From assembly GCF_012726295.1 (NCBI RefSeq), contig NZ_JABAOB010000012.1, forward strand, positions 62,001 to 126,000: a stretch of DNA of 64,000 bases. Direction: 5' to 3'. The first letter of the stretch is position 1. Each line of letters begins with the position of its first letter. The position numbers and the translations under genes are program-made. The notes under the pieces are model-generated. The model was not told the origin of the DNA. It worked only from the letters and a program-made list of their open reading frames with translations, and did not search any database. The stretch is from Chitinophaga sp. Ak27. GTDB taxonomy: Bacteria; Bacteroidota; Bacteroidia; Chitinophagales; Chitinophagaceae. Positions 51,301 through 59,656 of the stretch are shown piece by piece.

Positions 51301-51481
51301 CCCTGGGAGGTGTTCCGGTAAGAATACTTACTCCTACCAAAGGTTCGTTAGTAGTAGCATCTCTTACTGTGCCCTTCAACACTATTTTTTCCTGCGCCAG
51401 CAACGGACTACCTGCCAACAGCAGTAGCAGTATGGCTATTAGCCGGTACTTCGCACCCTTATCAGTATAAAGAAGTTTCAT
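48332..51481 (-). CDS. SusC/RagA family TonB-linked outer-membrane protein (locus 2, first)
   Basis: ATG 51481 (MKLLYTDKGAKYRLIAILLLLLAGSPLLAQ) gives a signal peptide and 1049 residues; the first ATG at 51511 is less likely. A carboxypeptidase-regulatory-like domain (EKIVLKGTVRDATTNEPLVGVSILTG) leads to a plug with GYQKKTRELGTGSAAIVGGKELQDIPVSNVEQLLQGRVAGL and the SusC signature ALYGSRGAYGVILITTRRG, then a barrel ending GYPIPRSWNFGLNVEF. It imports the product bound by the SusD downstream. The order SusC-SusD is followed by fasciclin, delta-60, phosphatase-fold and DUF1735 genes. The upstream DUF5007-like gene ends 51 bases before it, so it is internal to the operon. Confidence 0.96.
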   Translation of the reverse strand: MKLLYTDKGAKYRLIAILLLLLAGSPLLAQEKIVLKGTVRDATTNEPLVGVSILTGTPPRAVGITNANGVFSVSVAPDAQMIFRYMGFADYRFKVKDKRDVVIRLTVTENKLTEAIVVGYQKKTRELGTGSAAIVGGKELQDIPVSNVEQLLQGRVAGLNIQNNTGAPGARGSIQIRGLSNITVSGSGNDAFLSPTSPLYVIDGVPIEADANFEYGYQSAGPGVSPLSLIPPEDIESMEILKDAQATALYGSRGAYGVILITTRRGSSPIPLVRYTGNFFVNTPPQLRTTIGGKDERSLRIAEIFASGDRDDINKISTTPFLADSLNPYYKNSTNWQGIFYRSTYNQTHNVNISGGDPKFNYKVDLGYYHENGVIRNTGFDRYSINTNMLYQPNPKLRVFTTLSTQVGKRNKGDGNGLTQNGVAGNASASSLLPGPSFYQSTAGVLSSLTTKNDNKTANVRASVDVNYQLLKGLNAASTMSYDYASNTEDRFTPAAAHSDFSQVYAYNDRKFTLYNRNMLSYFYSLNGEHNFFLSTFNEIYNKGFQGLVIQQEKTPNNQYRGPLGFDGWASRGGGLLDNYSKQHIASFAGTFSYNYKQKYVLDLSYRLDGTSSTGFSDPYSRNPAVGVRWNFNKEALLKDSKWLTYGSLRGSWGQNIVPAGDIFSIYGTYNPRGLYNSNPRLGIDFGQLPNTTLKPTTTTQYNVGFEAGLFDSRIEVIFDAYYKSVKNLLRTKDVADMTGFNNITTNETSLIDYGYEATFTFRPLPRTSAVQWTISVNAAFNKDILTHLPNGAKALIQYDNASGQYILYRVGRNSLTNYLFKTTGVYASDADVPVDPATGLRYRTSGGTYFKGGDPIWQDVDGNYVMTNDDYTAAGNSQPLITGGLQSYLNWKNFSVNLSTSFTLIRSILNNALAQRMQYLGNPYDPKAVVDFSNVDYWKGTGNTATYPYPFDYKRAGQINPYRYEQTLTEEDGSYYKINTVTLAYLLNRKFTNRYGINSVRFYLSCNNLVTFSNYSGPNPENVSALGRDQSGGYPIPRSWNFGLNVEF

Positions 51482-51532
51482 GCGTCTATAATTTGTTATT
51501 ACGGTAATCAAATAGGTATATTTCTGTGGCGT

Positions 51533-52594
51533 TTATTCATCGCGGAACCGGGGGTTGCTTCTGAAGTAGAAGATGATTTCCCAGTCTCCCTTCTGGTAAA
51601 TATTGAAAGAGAAATCGATCGTGCCGGTTTGACGGGCATGCCCAAACCCCAGCCGGTCGAAACTGAAGCTCACATGTGCGGAAGAACCGTCGCCATTTGT
51701 AAACCGGGTAGGGAATTTCACCAGGGGAATAGGATATGCCACATCGTAGGTAACAGCAGTTTTGGTACGCACCACATTGAATCCATGCAGGATAGAATCC
51801 CATTTGGTAAGATTAAACCGGTCGATATCTATTGGCAGGGAATCTTTATCCATGAACTTGAACGTAAGGGTATTGCCATTTCCTTTTTTATGAAAGAGCA
51901 CTCTTACACTATCTGACTTCAGCCCCTGGTTGGTGGCATCGTCGGTGATGTTGATGATACCGGGGTGGATGTATATCAACGTATAAATGGAAGAATCGCC
52001 GGGATTGGGATAGTTGCGTTGTTGCTGCCCGGTGATGGCATCCATTTCGCTGGGTGCATAGGGTTGTTCCCGCAAAGGAAGCAGCGACAGGTTCTTATAC
52101 ACCGTACTGCCGCCGGAATTAGCAGCTTGTACATCAAACAGGTAGCCAGAATCCGGTTGTTGACGCATAAAGCTGCTGTCGGCGCCGGCCCAGAGGATAA
52201 AGTCGCCGGAAGTTTCCCGGATCTCCCAGGCGGGATGCGACTCCAGCGCGCGCTTCCCTTCTATTTCAGCGAGCGACTTTTCATAACCGGTATAAGCTTT
52301 TTTCCACACCAGTGTTTGCACCTGCTTTTCCAGGTCGGTAGCAGGCAAGCCACTTTTTTTGTAACGCACATTCATGATTTTAAAATGGATGGGCGTAGTG
52401 GAGTTGTCGGTATTAAAAATCAGGGAATATACGGTAGTACGGCCCAGTACAGGGGTAAATACGGTTTGATTGTATACCGCCCGGGGACTGAGGTAATCCA
52501 GGTCGTCGGGCGCCCATTTCCTGCAGGCGGCTGTAAGTAAGATGAGCAGTCCTGCCGACAGCCAATAAATGTTCCTCCATTTTTTTCGTTCCAT
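51533..52594 (-). CDS. DUF5007-like lipoprotein
   Basis: The 353-residue protein is a lipoprotein (MERKKWRNIYWLSAGLLILLTAACRKWAPDDLDYLSPRAVYNQTVF) with lipobox TAAC. The rest is strand-rich: LGRTTVYSLIFNTDNSTTPIHFKIMNVRYKKSG, then WEIRETSGDFILWAGADSSFMR and DSGYLFDVQAANSGGSTVYKNLSL. The KxDYLxPxAxY start after the lipobox and the repeated beta pattern fit DUF5007, an uncharacterised Bacteroidota lipoprotein family of this size. No catalytic motif is visible. It lies between the CBM6-type gene (20 bases upstream) and the second SusC of the operon; surface ligand binding is likely. The family label is tentative. Confidence 0.7.
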   Translation of the reverse strand: MERKKWRNIYWLSAGLLILLTAACRKWAPDDLDYLSPRAVYNQTVFTPVLGRTTVYSLIFNTDNSTTPIHFKIMNVRYKKSGLPATDLEKQVQTLVWKKAYTGYEKSLAEIEGKRALESHPAWEIRETSGDFILWAGADSSFMRQQPDSGYLFDVQAANSGGSTVYKNLSLLPLREQPYAPSEMDAITGQQQRNYPNPGDSSIYTLIYIHPGIINITDDATNQGLKSDSVRVLFHKKGNGNTLTFKFMDKDSLPIDIDRFNLTKWDSILHGFNVVRTKTAVTYDVAYPIPLVKFPTRFTNGDGSSAHVSFSFDRLGFGHARQTGTIDFSFNIYQKGDWEIIFYFRSNPRFRDE

Positions 52595-52614
52595 TGCAAT
52601 AAGTTTAAAGGGAC

Positions 52615-54204
52615 TTAATTAATTAGCTTGAAAGTGACGGACTTCACATCATAGCCTGCGGTGTCCATAAAGAAGCGCATCTTATGCTTGCCTTTGGTGA
52701 GGTGAACGGATACGGTAACGGGCGTACGCTTATCGTAACCGCCGGTGTTCACAGCTTTCACGGGACCGGTTACATCCACACCATCGAATTCAATATGAAA
52801 GGTTTTAGGATCGCTTTCGGAGGTACCAATCATGGTGGTAGCATTATAGAAGCCGGTGGTTTTTACATCCACGTCATAGTCGAGCCACTCTCCCGCCCGG
52901 GTCCAGCCTACCACGTAGCCGCCGCCTTCGTGCGGAGCGAAGGCAATACCTACGCCATCGCTAGGTCGGTATTGGCCGCCATCGTTATTGGTTGTAGTAT
53001 TATGATACCCAACGCCTTCTCCGCCGGGGTTATAGTCTTCCAGTTGTATACAGCCGGGGATGGGCATGGGCCTGTTTACCGGCAGGAATTTCAGGAACCG
53101 CAGGTCATAGTTGGCATAATCATAAAACAGCGTGAGTACATGTTTGCCTTCCTCTAGCCGCACGGTGCTGTACACATCCTGGTAGCGGTCGTAGCCGCCG
53201 GTAGAGGGCAGCACCAGTTTACTGCCGGTCACTATATTGCCGTCCAGTTCCAGGTGAAGGCGCCCATTGGCATCGTTGGCGCCAAAGCGAAGCTGCATGT
53301 TGTAATCGCCGGTTTCCGTTACCTGCACGGTATACTTCATCCATTCTTCGGTTTCGGTCCAGCCAATCTTATAACTATTATTTTCCGCATTGGTAATGTC
53401 TACGCTTTCGGCCGGCCGGAACTGGCCGCCATAGTTATCCCTGGAGCGGTCGTGGTAACCCACCATTTCCCCGCCTTTGTCAAACATTTCCAATCCTATG
53501 GTGCCTGGAATAAAGAAGGGCTCTCCGGTCCAGGGTACGGAGTTGGTGGGACTCATGCGGGAAATGAATTCATCGAAGCCAAACATGTGATCTTTTTCCA
53601 GGATGTTGACGTAGCCATTCTTTGTATTGATATCGATGGCTACGGTACTTGTATTGCTCCAGCGATTGGTATAGATCACTTTTTTTGTATCGCTGAATTG
53701 TATTACACCGGGGCCCCCTTTCACATAGCCCTCTGAGGTAGTACGGTTCAACTTCCCATGCATGGGATATCCATTTATGGTATTGAGGGTAAGTCCATCC
53801 TGTAACTGCATGCTGTCGGCCGCAATTTTACCCAGGATGATGTAGCGGCATACGAGTGTATCGAGTTGTTCTGCCGGCAGGCTGCTGAGGTTCATCAGCG
53901 GGCGTCCCTGTATTTTCCGCAGCGTGTTCATATTATCGAGGGCCTGGCGGAAGCTGGCGTCTGTAGGGGCAAAGACAGTCAATGCTGTGTCTTTGTTTTT
54001 CAACAGGCCGGAACGATGAACCAGGTCGGCCGCCAGCAGGAAAGAATCGTACTGTTGTTGCTGACGCAGGAAATCGTAAATCGTTCCATCAAATATTTTC
54101 AATTGGTTCTGGTAGTTGTAGTCGCCGTTATTCTTCCGGCAGCCGGCGAATAGTAGCAGGCCGGCAATACAAATCCTGGTGATATACCGCATGTTCTTCA
54201 TCAT
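52615..54204 (-). CDS. Fasciclin lipoprotein with two CBM6-like modules
   Basis: The 529-residue protein is a lipoprotein (MMKNMRYITRICIAGLLLFAGCRKN, lipobox FAGC). A FAS1 domain spans ~35-220 (TIYDFLRQQQQYDSFLLAADLVHRSGLLKNKDTALTVFAPTDASFRQAL). Two CBM6-like modules follow, at ~235-390 and ~395-529, each with the pattern G-x-Q/x-E-x-F/Y and GVGYHNTTTNNDGGQYRPSDGVGI, GYVVGWTRAGEWLDYDVDVKTTGFYNATT. The repeated W-T-x-x-x-E-W-x-x-Y motif is the CBM6 core. The combination of FAS1 with CBM6 argues for glycan binding at the cell surface rather than catalysis. The gene is in the same operon, between SusD (upstream, five bases) and the DUF5007-like gene. Confidence 0.88.
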   Translation of the reverse strand: MMKNMRYITRICIAGLLLFAGCRKNNGDYNYQNQLKIFDGTIYDFLRQQQQYDSFLLAADLVHRSGLLKNKDTALTVFAPTDASFRQALDNMNTLRKIQGRPLMNLSSLPAEQLDTLVCRYIILGKIAADSMQLQDGLTLNTINGYPMHGKLNRTTSEGYVKGGPGVIQFSDTKKVIYTNRWSNTSTVAIDINTKNGYVNILEKDHMFGFDEFISRMSPTNSVPWTGEPFFIPGTIGLEMFDKGGEMVGYHDRSRDNYGGQFRPAESVDITNAENNSYKIGWTETEEWMKYTVQVTETGDYNMQLRFGANDANGRLHLELDGNIVTGSKLVLPSTGGYDRYQDVYSTVRLEEGKHVLTLFYDYANYDLRFLKFLPVNRPMPIPGCIQLEDYNPGGEGVGYHNTTTNNDGGQYRPSDGVGIAFAPHEGGGYVVGWTRAGEWLDYDVDVKTTGFYNATTMIGTSESDPKTFHIEFDGVDVTGPVKAVNTGGYDKRTPVTVSVHLTKGKHKMRFFMDTAGYDVKSVTFKLIN

Positions 54205-54209
54205 TTAAG

Positions 54210-55730
54210 TTATTGCCAATAAGGGTTTTGCTTGATCAACGGGTTCTGGGTCAGGATATCTTTAGACACCGGCCAGTAGATTCCTCCTTTGGCGATGAGC
54301 TGTAAGAAGGCGGGATCGTTTTGTTTGATCTTATTATACCGTATCAGGTCAAACCAGCGCCATCCCTCTCCCATCAACTCTTTACGGCGTTCCTTGAAAA
54401 TAGCGTCGATCAGGTCGCCCTCCATGCCGGGATCATACCGCTTAATTTTGCGCAGGTCGCGGATAGTATTCAGCAAATCGATGGCGGCCTGTGTTTGCCC
54501 ATTCACCGCCTGGGCTTCTGCCTGCAACAGGGTAATATTTTCCAGTCTTGTTATAATGATGGTACTGGAGAAGATGCGAAAAGAGGGATCGGTAGTGGCG
54601 CCATCCTGTATCACTTTTATCTTGTTGAAAATAGGTACCTGTGTATTGAAGCTGGTGAAATAGCGGGTGGAAGTGGGCGCACCCGTGAGGGTGTCCAGGC
54701 TGAAACGTTCATCTACCGGCTGGTCAAATACCGACAAGATGGTTTCTTTAGGCACATAAATATCCGGCAGGTCTTTATTCACCACAGGTTTAGCCAGCGT
54801 TAGTTCTTCGAGGTGCCCGGAAAAAGACTCATCTACATGGCCCCAGTCGAAGTTAAAGGCCAGGATATGATTGTCTTGTTTCCAGTGATAAAATCCATCG
54901 CCCCTTACCAGTTCATCAGTACCTACATAATAGCTACCGGCTTTGGAGTAATTGTCGAGTACAAACTGTGCATACACTGATACATCCGCGTATTTTCCCT
55001 GGTAGGCTGCTACGTGCGCCAGCAGGGCGTATGCCGACAATTTGCGGGCTAATGCTCCCATCCACCTTGCGCCGCTTTCGTTATAGTAGTTACCTTGCTG
55101 TTGCACATCGCCCTGGCTGTATTTATAAGGGAGGTCGGGAGCTGCCAGCAGCAGTTCCTTTTCGATGAATGCCAGCACCGTTTCTTTGCGGTCTCTTGCC
55201 TTGTTGGCAAATTCGCCATCGTGCGAAGTGGTGATCAATGGTACATCGCCCCAGATGGTGACCAGGCAGAAGTAGGCATAGGCCCGCATGAAGTGCATCT
55301 GGGCAATATCTACCCGCATGTTTTGGTCGGAGTATTTGGGGTCTTTCGCTTTCACTTCTCCTACGTGTTCGAGAAACATATTGGCGGCATTAACAACGGC
55401 GTAAAACCGGCGCCAGTCGGACAGTGACTGTAACAGTGGATAAGCGGCACGCAGATCGCCGCTGATAATGGCTTTCAGGTCCTGGCGTTGTACGGCGGTA
55501 AAGTCGCCATTACGCAATTCGCCATACATCCAGAAAGCGTTGTTATCTGCCAGGGCAGCGCGCATAAGTCCATATACACTGATCAATGCAGCCCTGGTAT
55601 CTTCGTGGGAATTCCAGAAATTCTTTTCAGACACCACGTGGGTGGATTCCACGTCCAGTAATTTCTTGCACCCGGCGCCCAGCAGGCCGCTGAGCAGGAC
55701 ACAGATAAGGATAATCTTTTTCATTTGCAT
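54210..55730 (-). CDS. SusD/RagB family lipoprotein (locus 2, second)
   Basis: The start is ATG 55730 or 55724 (MQMKKIILICVLLSGLLGAGCKKLLDVE), a lipoprotein with lipobox GAGC; the longer frame to 55805 runs into the SusC gene. The protein has ~506 residues. SusD features are CKKLLDVE after the lipobox, QMHFMRAYAYFCLVTIWGDVPLIT near residue 140, LENITLLQAEAQAVNGQTQAAIDLLNTIRDLR near 400, and the end DILTQNPLIKQNPYWQ. It is the partner of the SusC at 55741-58713 (gap of ten bases). Both copies in this operon are distinct in sequence, so the operon probably handles two related glycans or two lengths of one. Confidence 0.95.
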   Translation of the reverse strand: MQMKKIILICVLLSGLLGAGCKKLLDVESTHVVSEKNFWNSHEDTRAALISVYGLMRAALADNNAFWMYGELRNGDFTAVQRQDLKAIISGDLRAAYPLLQSLSDWRRFYAVVNAANMFLEHVGEVKAKDPKYSDQNMRVDIAQMHFMRAYAYFCLVTIWGDVPLITTSHDGEFANKARDRKETVLAFIEKELLLAAPDLPYKYSQGDVQQQGNYYNESGARWMGALARKLSAYALLAHVAAYQGKYADVSVYAQFVLDNYSKAGSYYVGTDELVRGDGFYHWKQDNHILAFNFDWGHVDESFSGHLEELTLAKPVVNKDLPDIYVPKETILSVFDQPVDERFSLDTLTGAPTSTRYFTSFNTQVPIFNKIKVIQDGATTDPSFRIFSSTIIITRLENITLLQAEAQAVNGQTQAAIDLLNTIRDLRKIKRYDPGMEGDLIDAIFKERRKELMGEGWRWFDLIRYNKIKQNDPAFLQLIAKGGIYWPVSKDILTQNPLIKQNPYWQ

Positions 55731-55740
55731 GCTATTACTG

Positions 55741-58713
55741 TTATAGATCCATTTTAAAACCGATGGTATATGTTTTAGGAATGGGCAGTCCGTATCCTGT
55801 ATCAAACCCGTTGTAGTTCACCAGTTCGGGATCTCCGCCGGTATAGGGCGTGATGGAAAACAGGTTGCTGGCCGTGCCGTATATCGTGAGCCGGTTGACA
55901 GGAGTTTTCTTATGCCACCATTTTGCGCTGGTAATATCGTATTGCAGAGATAGCGAACGGAGTTTCAGGAAGGCGCCGTTTTCGAGGAACAGGTCTTGGT
56001 CTACCCGGTATGCATCTACTGTGCTCCAGGGGTTATAGATAGGATACTTTTCATAGTTACCCGCTTTACTCCAGAAAGTGATTTCTTTAATGGCGCTCAT
56101 ATCTATTTTTCCTTCGCGGTTAACGAAGTCGAACCGGTCGGCCATTTTCTGGTTCAATATTTTGCGGCCCAGGGCATAGTAGAAAGAGCAGCTGAGGGTA
56201 AATCCTTTCCATTGAAAATCGTTATTGAAGCCGCCGGAAACGACTGGCATGGAATGCCCTGCCAGCACTTTGTCTTTATCGTCTATTACGTAGTCGCCGT
56301 TAGCGTCCTTCCAGCGCGGATCTCCGGCCAGGAGTGGGATGCCTTGGTAGTTGAGCGATTTTTTTGTAGCCGGGTTCACCGGGATATCAGCGTCGCGGTT
56401 GTAGATACCGTTGTTTTGCAGTACCCAGAACTGGTCTATGGCATGTCCTACTTTTAGCAAGCGGGTGCCGTCAGCTACCACCAGCTCTTGCAGTCCACCC
56501 GGCAACGCCAGCAGTTTGTTACGGTTGTAGTTTACGTTCAGGCCGGCGGTCCATTTAAGGTGGCTGGCATCGGGCAGTATGGCAGCCTGCACGGTGAGGT
56601 CTACTCCCTGGTTGCTGACCTTCATGCCATTTTTATACTGCATTTTATAGCCATATTCTGAGGAGAAGGGTACACCCAGGATCATATTTTTATCGATCCG
56701 GTTATAAACGTCAACGGATATACGAATCCGATCATGTAGTAGACCGGCGTCCAGCCCCAGGTCAGTTTGATCGGTATAAGGCCACCTGATATCATTGCCG
56801 ATGTAGCCGGAGGTATAGGCACGGCTCATCCCGGGGAATCCGTTATAAGAGAACTTTACCGGGTTATTACTAAAGGAGAGATCGGAAGTATATTGGGTAC
56901 CTTCACCGAAACGGTCGTCTGTCATTAGCCTGCCTACCCTACCCCAGCTGGCGTGAAAGCGCAGACTGCTAAAGGTGTTATCATCTGGCAGGAAAATATT
57001 CTTCAGGTTGGCTCCCGTGGTAAAGGTGGGTGATACCAGCCACCAATTGTTGGGCAGTGCGCTGGAAGAACCATCGCTTCTTACCAGTACCGAGAAATCG
57101 AGTTTATCGAGGTACTTATACGCCGCCCGGCCGTAGAAGGATAACAGGCGGTGCCGTTGCTGATCCAGGAACATGAAGGTGAGGGCATGATTAAATGCTT
57201 TCATGGTAAGGTAATTATCCTTCGTATTATCTGAGTTCAGCAGGTTTACTTTAATCAGGTCGTTCGGGCCTTTATAAGCAAAGGCATAGTTGTACCTGTT
57301 ATAGTCCGACTGGAATACTTCGCCTGCTTCCATACTGAGGTCGTGGGTTTTGTTCCAGTTATGGTGATATGCGATGGTATTATCGAAGCATACGCGCTGG
57401 TTATATCCAAAGTAGTTGGATACATAGTTCACTGTTTCCAGTAAGGTGCTGGGATAAAACAGGTCGCGCAGCCCTTCGTTATAATCGAATGAAAAGTTGG
57501 AGGTGATGCGCCAGTCGTCGCCAAGGGCGTAGTTTAATTTGAAATAGCCATTTACCTCGTTGACTTTATTATCGTCGAATGATTTCGTGTATTCGTTGCG
57601 GTATTGGCTGTAATAGTCTTTATTAGGTGAGAGCGGGTTGCTCAGGTCGGGCAGATACTGCATTTCGGCGAAGCGGTCGCGCAGGGAGCTGTTGCGTTTT
57701 CTTTCCAGCCTGGTGGCGCTGATCATAGAAGAAATCGTGAATCCTTTGAGGGGGATCATATTAATTTCAAACATGGCGTTGTACCGGTCCATCGACGTAG
57801 CATCGGCGGGGTTGGCGGTGCGCCGGTTGCCGATGGCAAACAAGAAGTTGGCCCGGTCGGTGCCGCTGGAGAGGCTGGCATTAACGCCGTATACCGGCCG
57901 GTTTTTGTAGTATAGGTCTGTCCAGTTGGAGGGACCATAGTATGCCTGGTTGGTGGAATCGCGCAGGTATAGCGGGTAGCTCTGGAGCTGGCTGGTGTTT
58001 GCGTATTTATCGTAGAACTGCTGGCGGAAGTCGTTTTCTGTTTTAGCGTTGCGGGTGGTGATGTGTGGACTTTGCACCATGCCGAAGTAGGTGTTGAAGC
58101 TGATTCTTCGTTTACCCTTTACTGGTGGTTTGGTGGTGATGACGATAACGCCGCCGTTGGCAGCGCGGGGGCCGTATTTGGCGGCCTGTCCGAAGTCTTT
58201 GAGCACTTCTATGGAGGCGATATTGTCCGGGTCAATTGCCGCCAGCAGGTTGGTAGCGGGTCCGATGCGGTTATAGTCGAATCGCTGTATATCAAAGGCG
58301 AAGGGATGGTCCATGATGAGGGGAATGCCATCAAGGATCACCGTAGGCTGAGCATCATATACATCTTTGCTGCTGATAAAAGGGATGGCAGTACCTCTCA
58401 GGAATATATTGAGGTTGGTGCCGGGTTCGCCGCTGGGTTCCTGAACATATACGCCGGCCACATTTCCTTTGAGCAGGTGTTGCAGCGATGCGTTTGGATA
58501 AAATGTTTCCCGTTCCATGGAGAGCGGTTCCCTTGTTTTCTTCACATAGGGCAGTATGGGAACGATGGTATCAGCGGACGTAGCGGGATGAGTGGTATCG
58601 GGTGAATAGCGTGTATTCATTACCGTTAACACCGGTAAAACATTGCCGGCCCGTGCAGATAAAAGGCAATACAAGGGCAGGCACGAGATGAAGATCCGTA
58701 CAAATGATCGCAT
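55741..58713 (-). CDS. SusC-type TonB-linked outer-membrane protein lacking the N-terminal domain
   Basis: The 990-residue protein starts with a signal peptide (MRSFVRIFISCLPLYCLLSARAGNV) and goes, after a ~50-residue linker (YSPDTTHPATSADTIVPILPY), directly to the TonB plug: FYPNASLQHLLKGNVAGVYVQEPSGEPGTNLNIFLRGTAIPF, with the SusC signature AAKYGPRAANGGVIVITTKPP. The usual carboxypeptidase-regulatory-like domain before the plug is missing. A long barrel ends YTIGFKMDL. It is the first gene of the ten-gene operon, with SusD ten bases downstream. Two LacI-type operators lie 240-310 bases upstream. The loss of the N-terminal domain is seen in some SusC subfamilies. Import role is expected; the ligand is unknown. 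Confidence 0.94.
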   Translation of the reverse strand: MRSFVRIFISCLPLYCLLSARAGNVLPVLTVMNTRYSPDTTHPATSADTIVPILPYVKKTREPLSMERETFYPNASLQHLLKGNVAGVYVQEPSGEPGTNLNIFLRGTAIPFISSKDVYDAQPTVILDGIPLIMDHPFAFDIQRFDYNRIGPATNLLAAIDPDNIASIEVLKDFGQAAKYGPRAANGGVIVITTKPPVKGKRRISFNTYFGMVQSPHITTRNAKTENDFRQQFYDKYANTSQLQSYPLYLRDSTNQAYYGPSNWTDLYYKNRPVYGVNASLSSGTDRANFLFAIGNRRTANPADATSMDRYNAMFEINMIPLKGFTISSMISATRLERKRNSSLRDRFAEMQYLPDLSNPLSPNKDYYSQYRNEYTKSFDDNKVNEVNGYFKLNYALGDDWRITSNFSFDYNEGLRDLFYPSTLLETVNYVSNYFGYNQRVCFDNTIAYHHNWNKTHDLSMEAGEVFQSDYNRYNYAFAYKGPNDLIKVNLLNSDNTKDNYLTMKAFNHALTFMFLDQQRHRLLSFYGRAAYKYLDKLDFSVLVRSDGSSSALPNNWWLVSPTFTTGANLKNIFLPDDNTFSSLRFHASWGRVGRLMTDDRFGEGTQYTSDLSFSNNPVKFSYNGFPGMSRAYTSGYIGNDIRWPYTDQTDLGLDAGLLHDRIRISVDVYNRIDKNMILGVPFSSEYGYKMQYKNGMKVSNQGVDLTVQAAILPDASHLKWTAGLNVNYNRNKLLALPGGLQELVVADGTRLLKVGHAIDQFWVLQNNGIYNRDADIPVNPATKKSLNYQGIPLLAGDPRWKDANGDYVIDDKDKVLAGHSMPVVSGGFNNDFQWKGFTLSCSFYYALGRKILNQKMADRFDFVNREGKIDMSAIKEITFWSKAGNYEKYPIYNPWSTVDAYRVDQDLFLENGAFLKLRSLSLQYDITSAKWWHKKTPVNRLTIYGTASNLFSITPYTGGDPELVNYNGFDTGYGLPIPKTYTIGFKMDL

Positions 58714-58956
58714 AGTTTTTATATTTTTTTAAAAGGCGGGTAGCGATGTGTTAAGTAATCGTTTTCGTAAAAAGGCATGGAAGTTCCAGGGGAACTACCT
58801 TTACGGCATCCCGATTATCAACATAACGCAACTGATACAACGATATATTAAAGCGGTATTCGTTTTAATATACTTACATACCCGTGGAAACTATAACAGA
58901 GAAGGCGCTTACCGCTTCTTTTTTAAATCCATCCTGATCTGACAACTCCCGTTAAA

Positions 58957-58971
58957 TAAATCGATTTAGCA
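58957..58971. promoter_or_regulatory. LacI-type operator 1 upstream of the locus 2 operon
   Basis: TAAATCGATTTA (58957-58968) is a perfect 12-bp palindrome with central CG, the usual core of LacI-family sites; it is followed by GCA. It lies 244 bases upstream of ATG 58713. The core is shared with 59007-59016 and 29710-29719. Confidence 0.6.
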
Positions 58972-59006
58972 TAATGGGCGAACATGGACCTGTTGCTGTT
59001 AAAATA

Positions 59007-59020
59007 AAATCGATTTAGCA
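59007..59020. promoter_or_regulatory. LacI-type operator 2 upstream of the locus 2 operon
   Basis: AAATCGATTTAGCA is identical over 14 bases to 58958-58971. The two centres are 49 bases apart, so one dimer on each site with DNA between them is possible. Confidence 0.6.
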
Positions 59021-59656
59021 ATAAACCGTGGACAAATACTTATGAAAGGGTTTTGGAAAATCTTCTACATTGATTTTGAGATTTATGAATGATTAAAAAT
59101 TAAAAAATGATATAAGCGATTTTTGGTTGTGCTAAACGTGAAAATTATTGGTTACTACATAGGGCAATTTTGTTCTTACCTGGGTCAATGCATATACGCA
59201 GTGCTACCATAACGAATCAAATTTACTCAGCCAATATTAAAAAAAAACGCCAGTTTTTCGGGCAAAAAGATAAACCCAAAAAGCAGCCTGTAAGCAATTA
59301 TTGTTTTTACAATGTAACAAAAAAGCGTTTACAGCGGCCAAAATTAGTCGATTTATTAAGGATTTATTAAGGCATATAAAATAAAGCATATACAACCATT
59401 TTTGACCCAAAAAGACAATCTCAAAAAATTAACCTTCTCCAGTCAAAAACTTTTAGGTTCTCCCCTTGCATTGTTTATTATTTCTTTTAATTTGCCCCGG
59501 CAATAACTCTCGTGAGACAAAAAATATGATCAAAAGGAGCCTCAAAAAAATGCGGTAACTACTCTTCCCGACCCCTTTCCATCCTGTCTGTCAGTGTTAC
59601 CTGTTACATGTCCCGAACAGTGTTCAACATCATGTCGAAAACTAAACAGTTGTCCT
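59021..59656. other. AT-rich intergenic region, no gene seen
   Basis: About 640 bases between the operators and the plus-strand gene hold no convincing frame; short frames here have atypical composition. TAAATTTG on the minus strand (CAAATTTA at 59218-59225) could be a -7 box but is about 500 bases from the SusC start. Probably leader and promoter sequence for the two divergent genes. Confidence 0.5.

Noticed and set aside
58063..58605. 180-residue plus-strand frame opposite the first SusC of locus 2
   Set aside because: Gly/Val-rich antisense shadow of the SusC plug.
59170..59370. 66-residue frame in the AT-rich region upstream of the helical-repeat gene
   Set aside because: Lys/Asn-rich with no start context; typical of AT-rich non-coding sequence.
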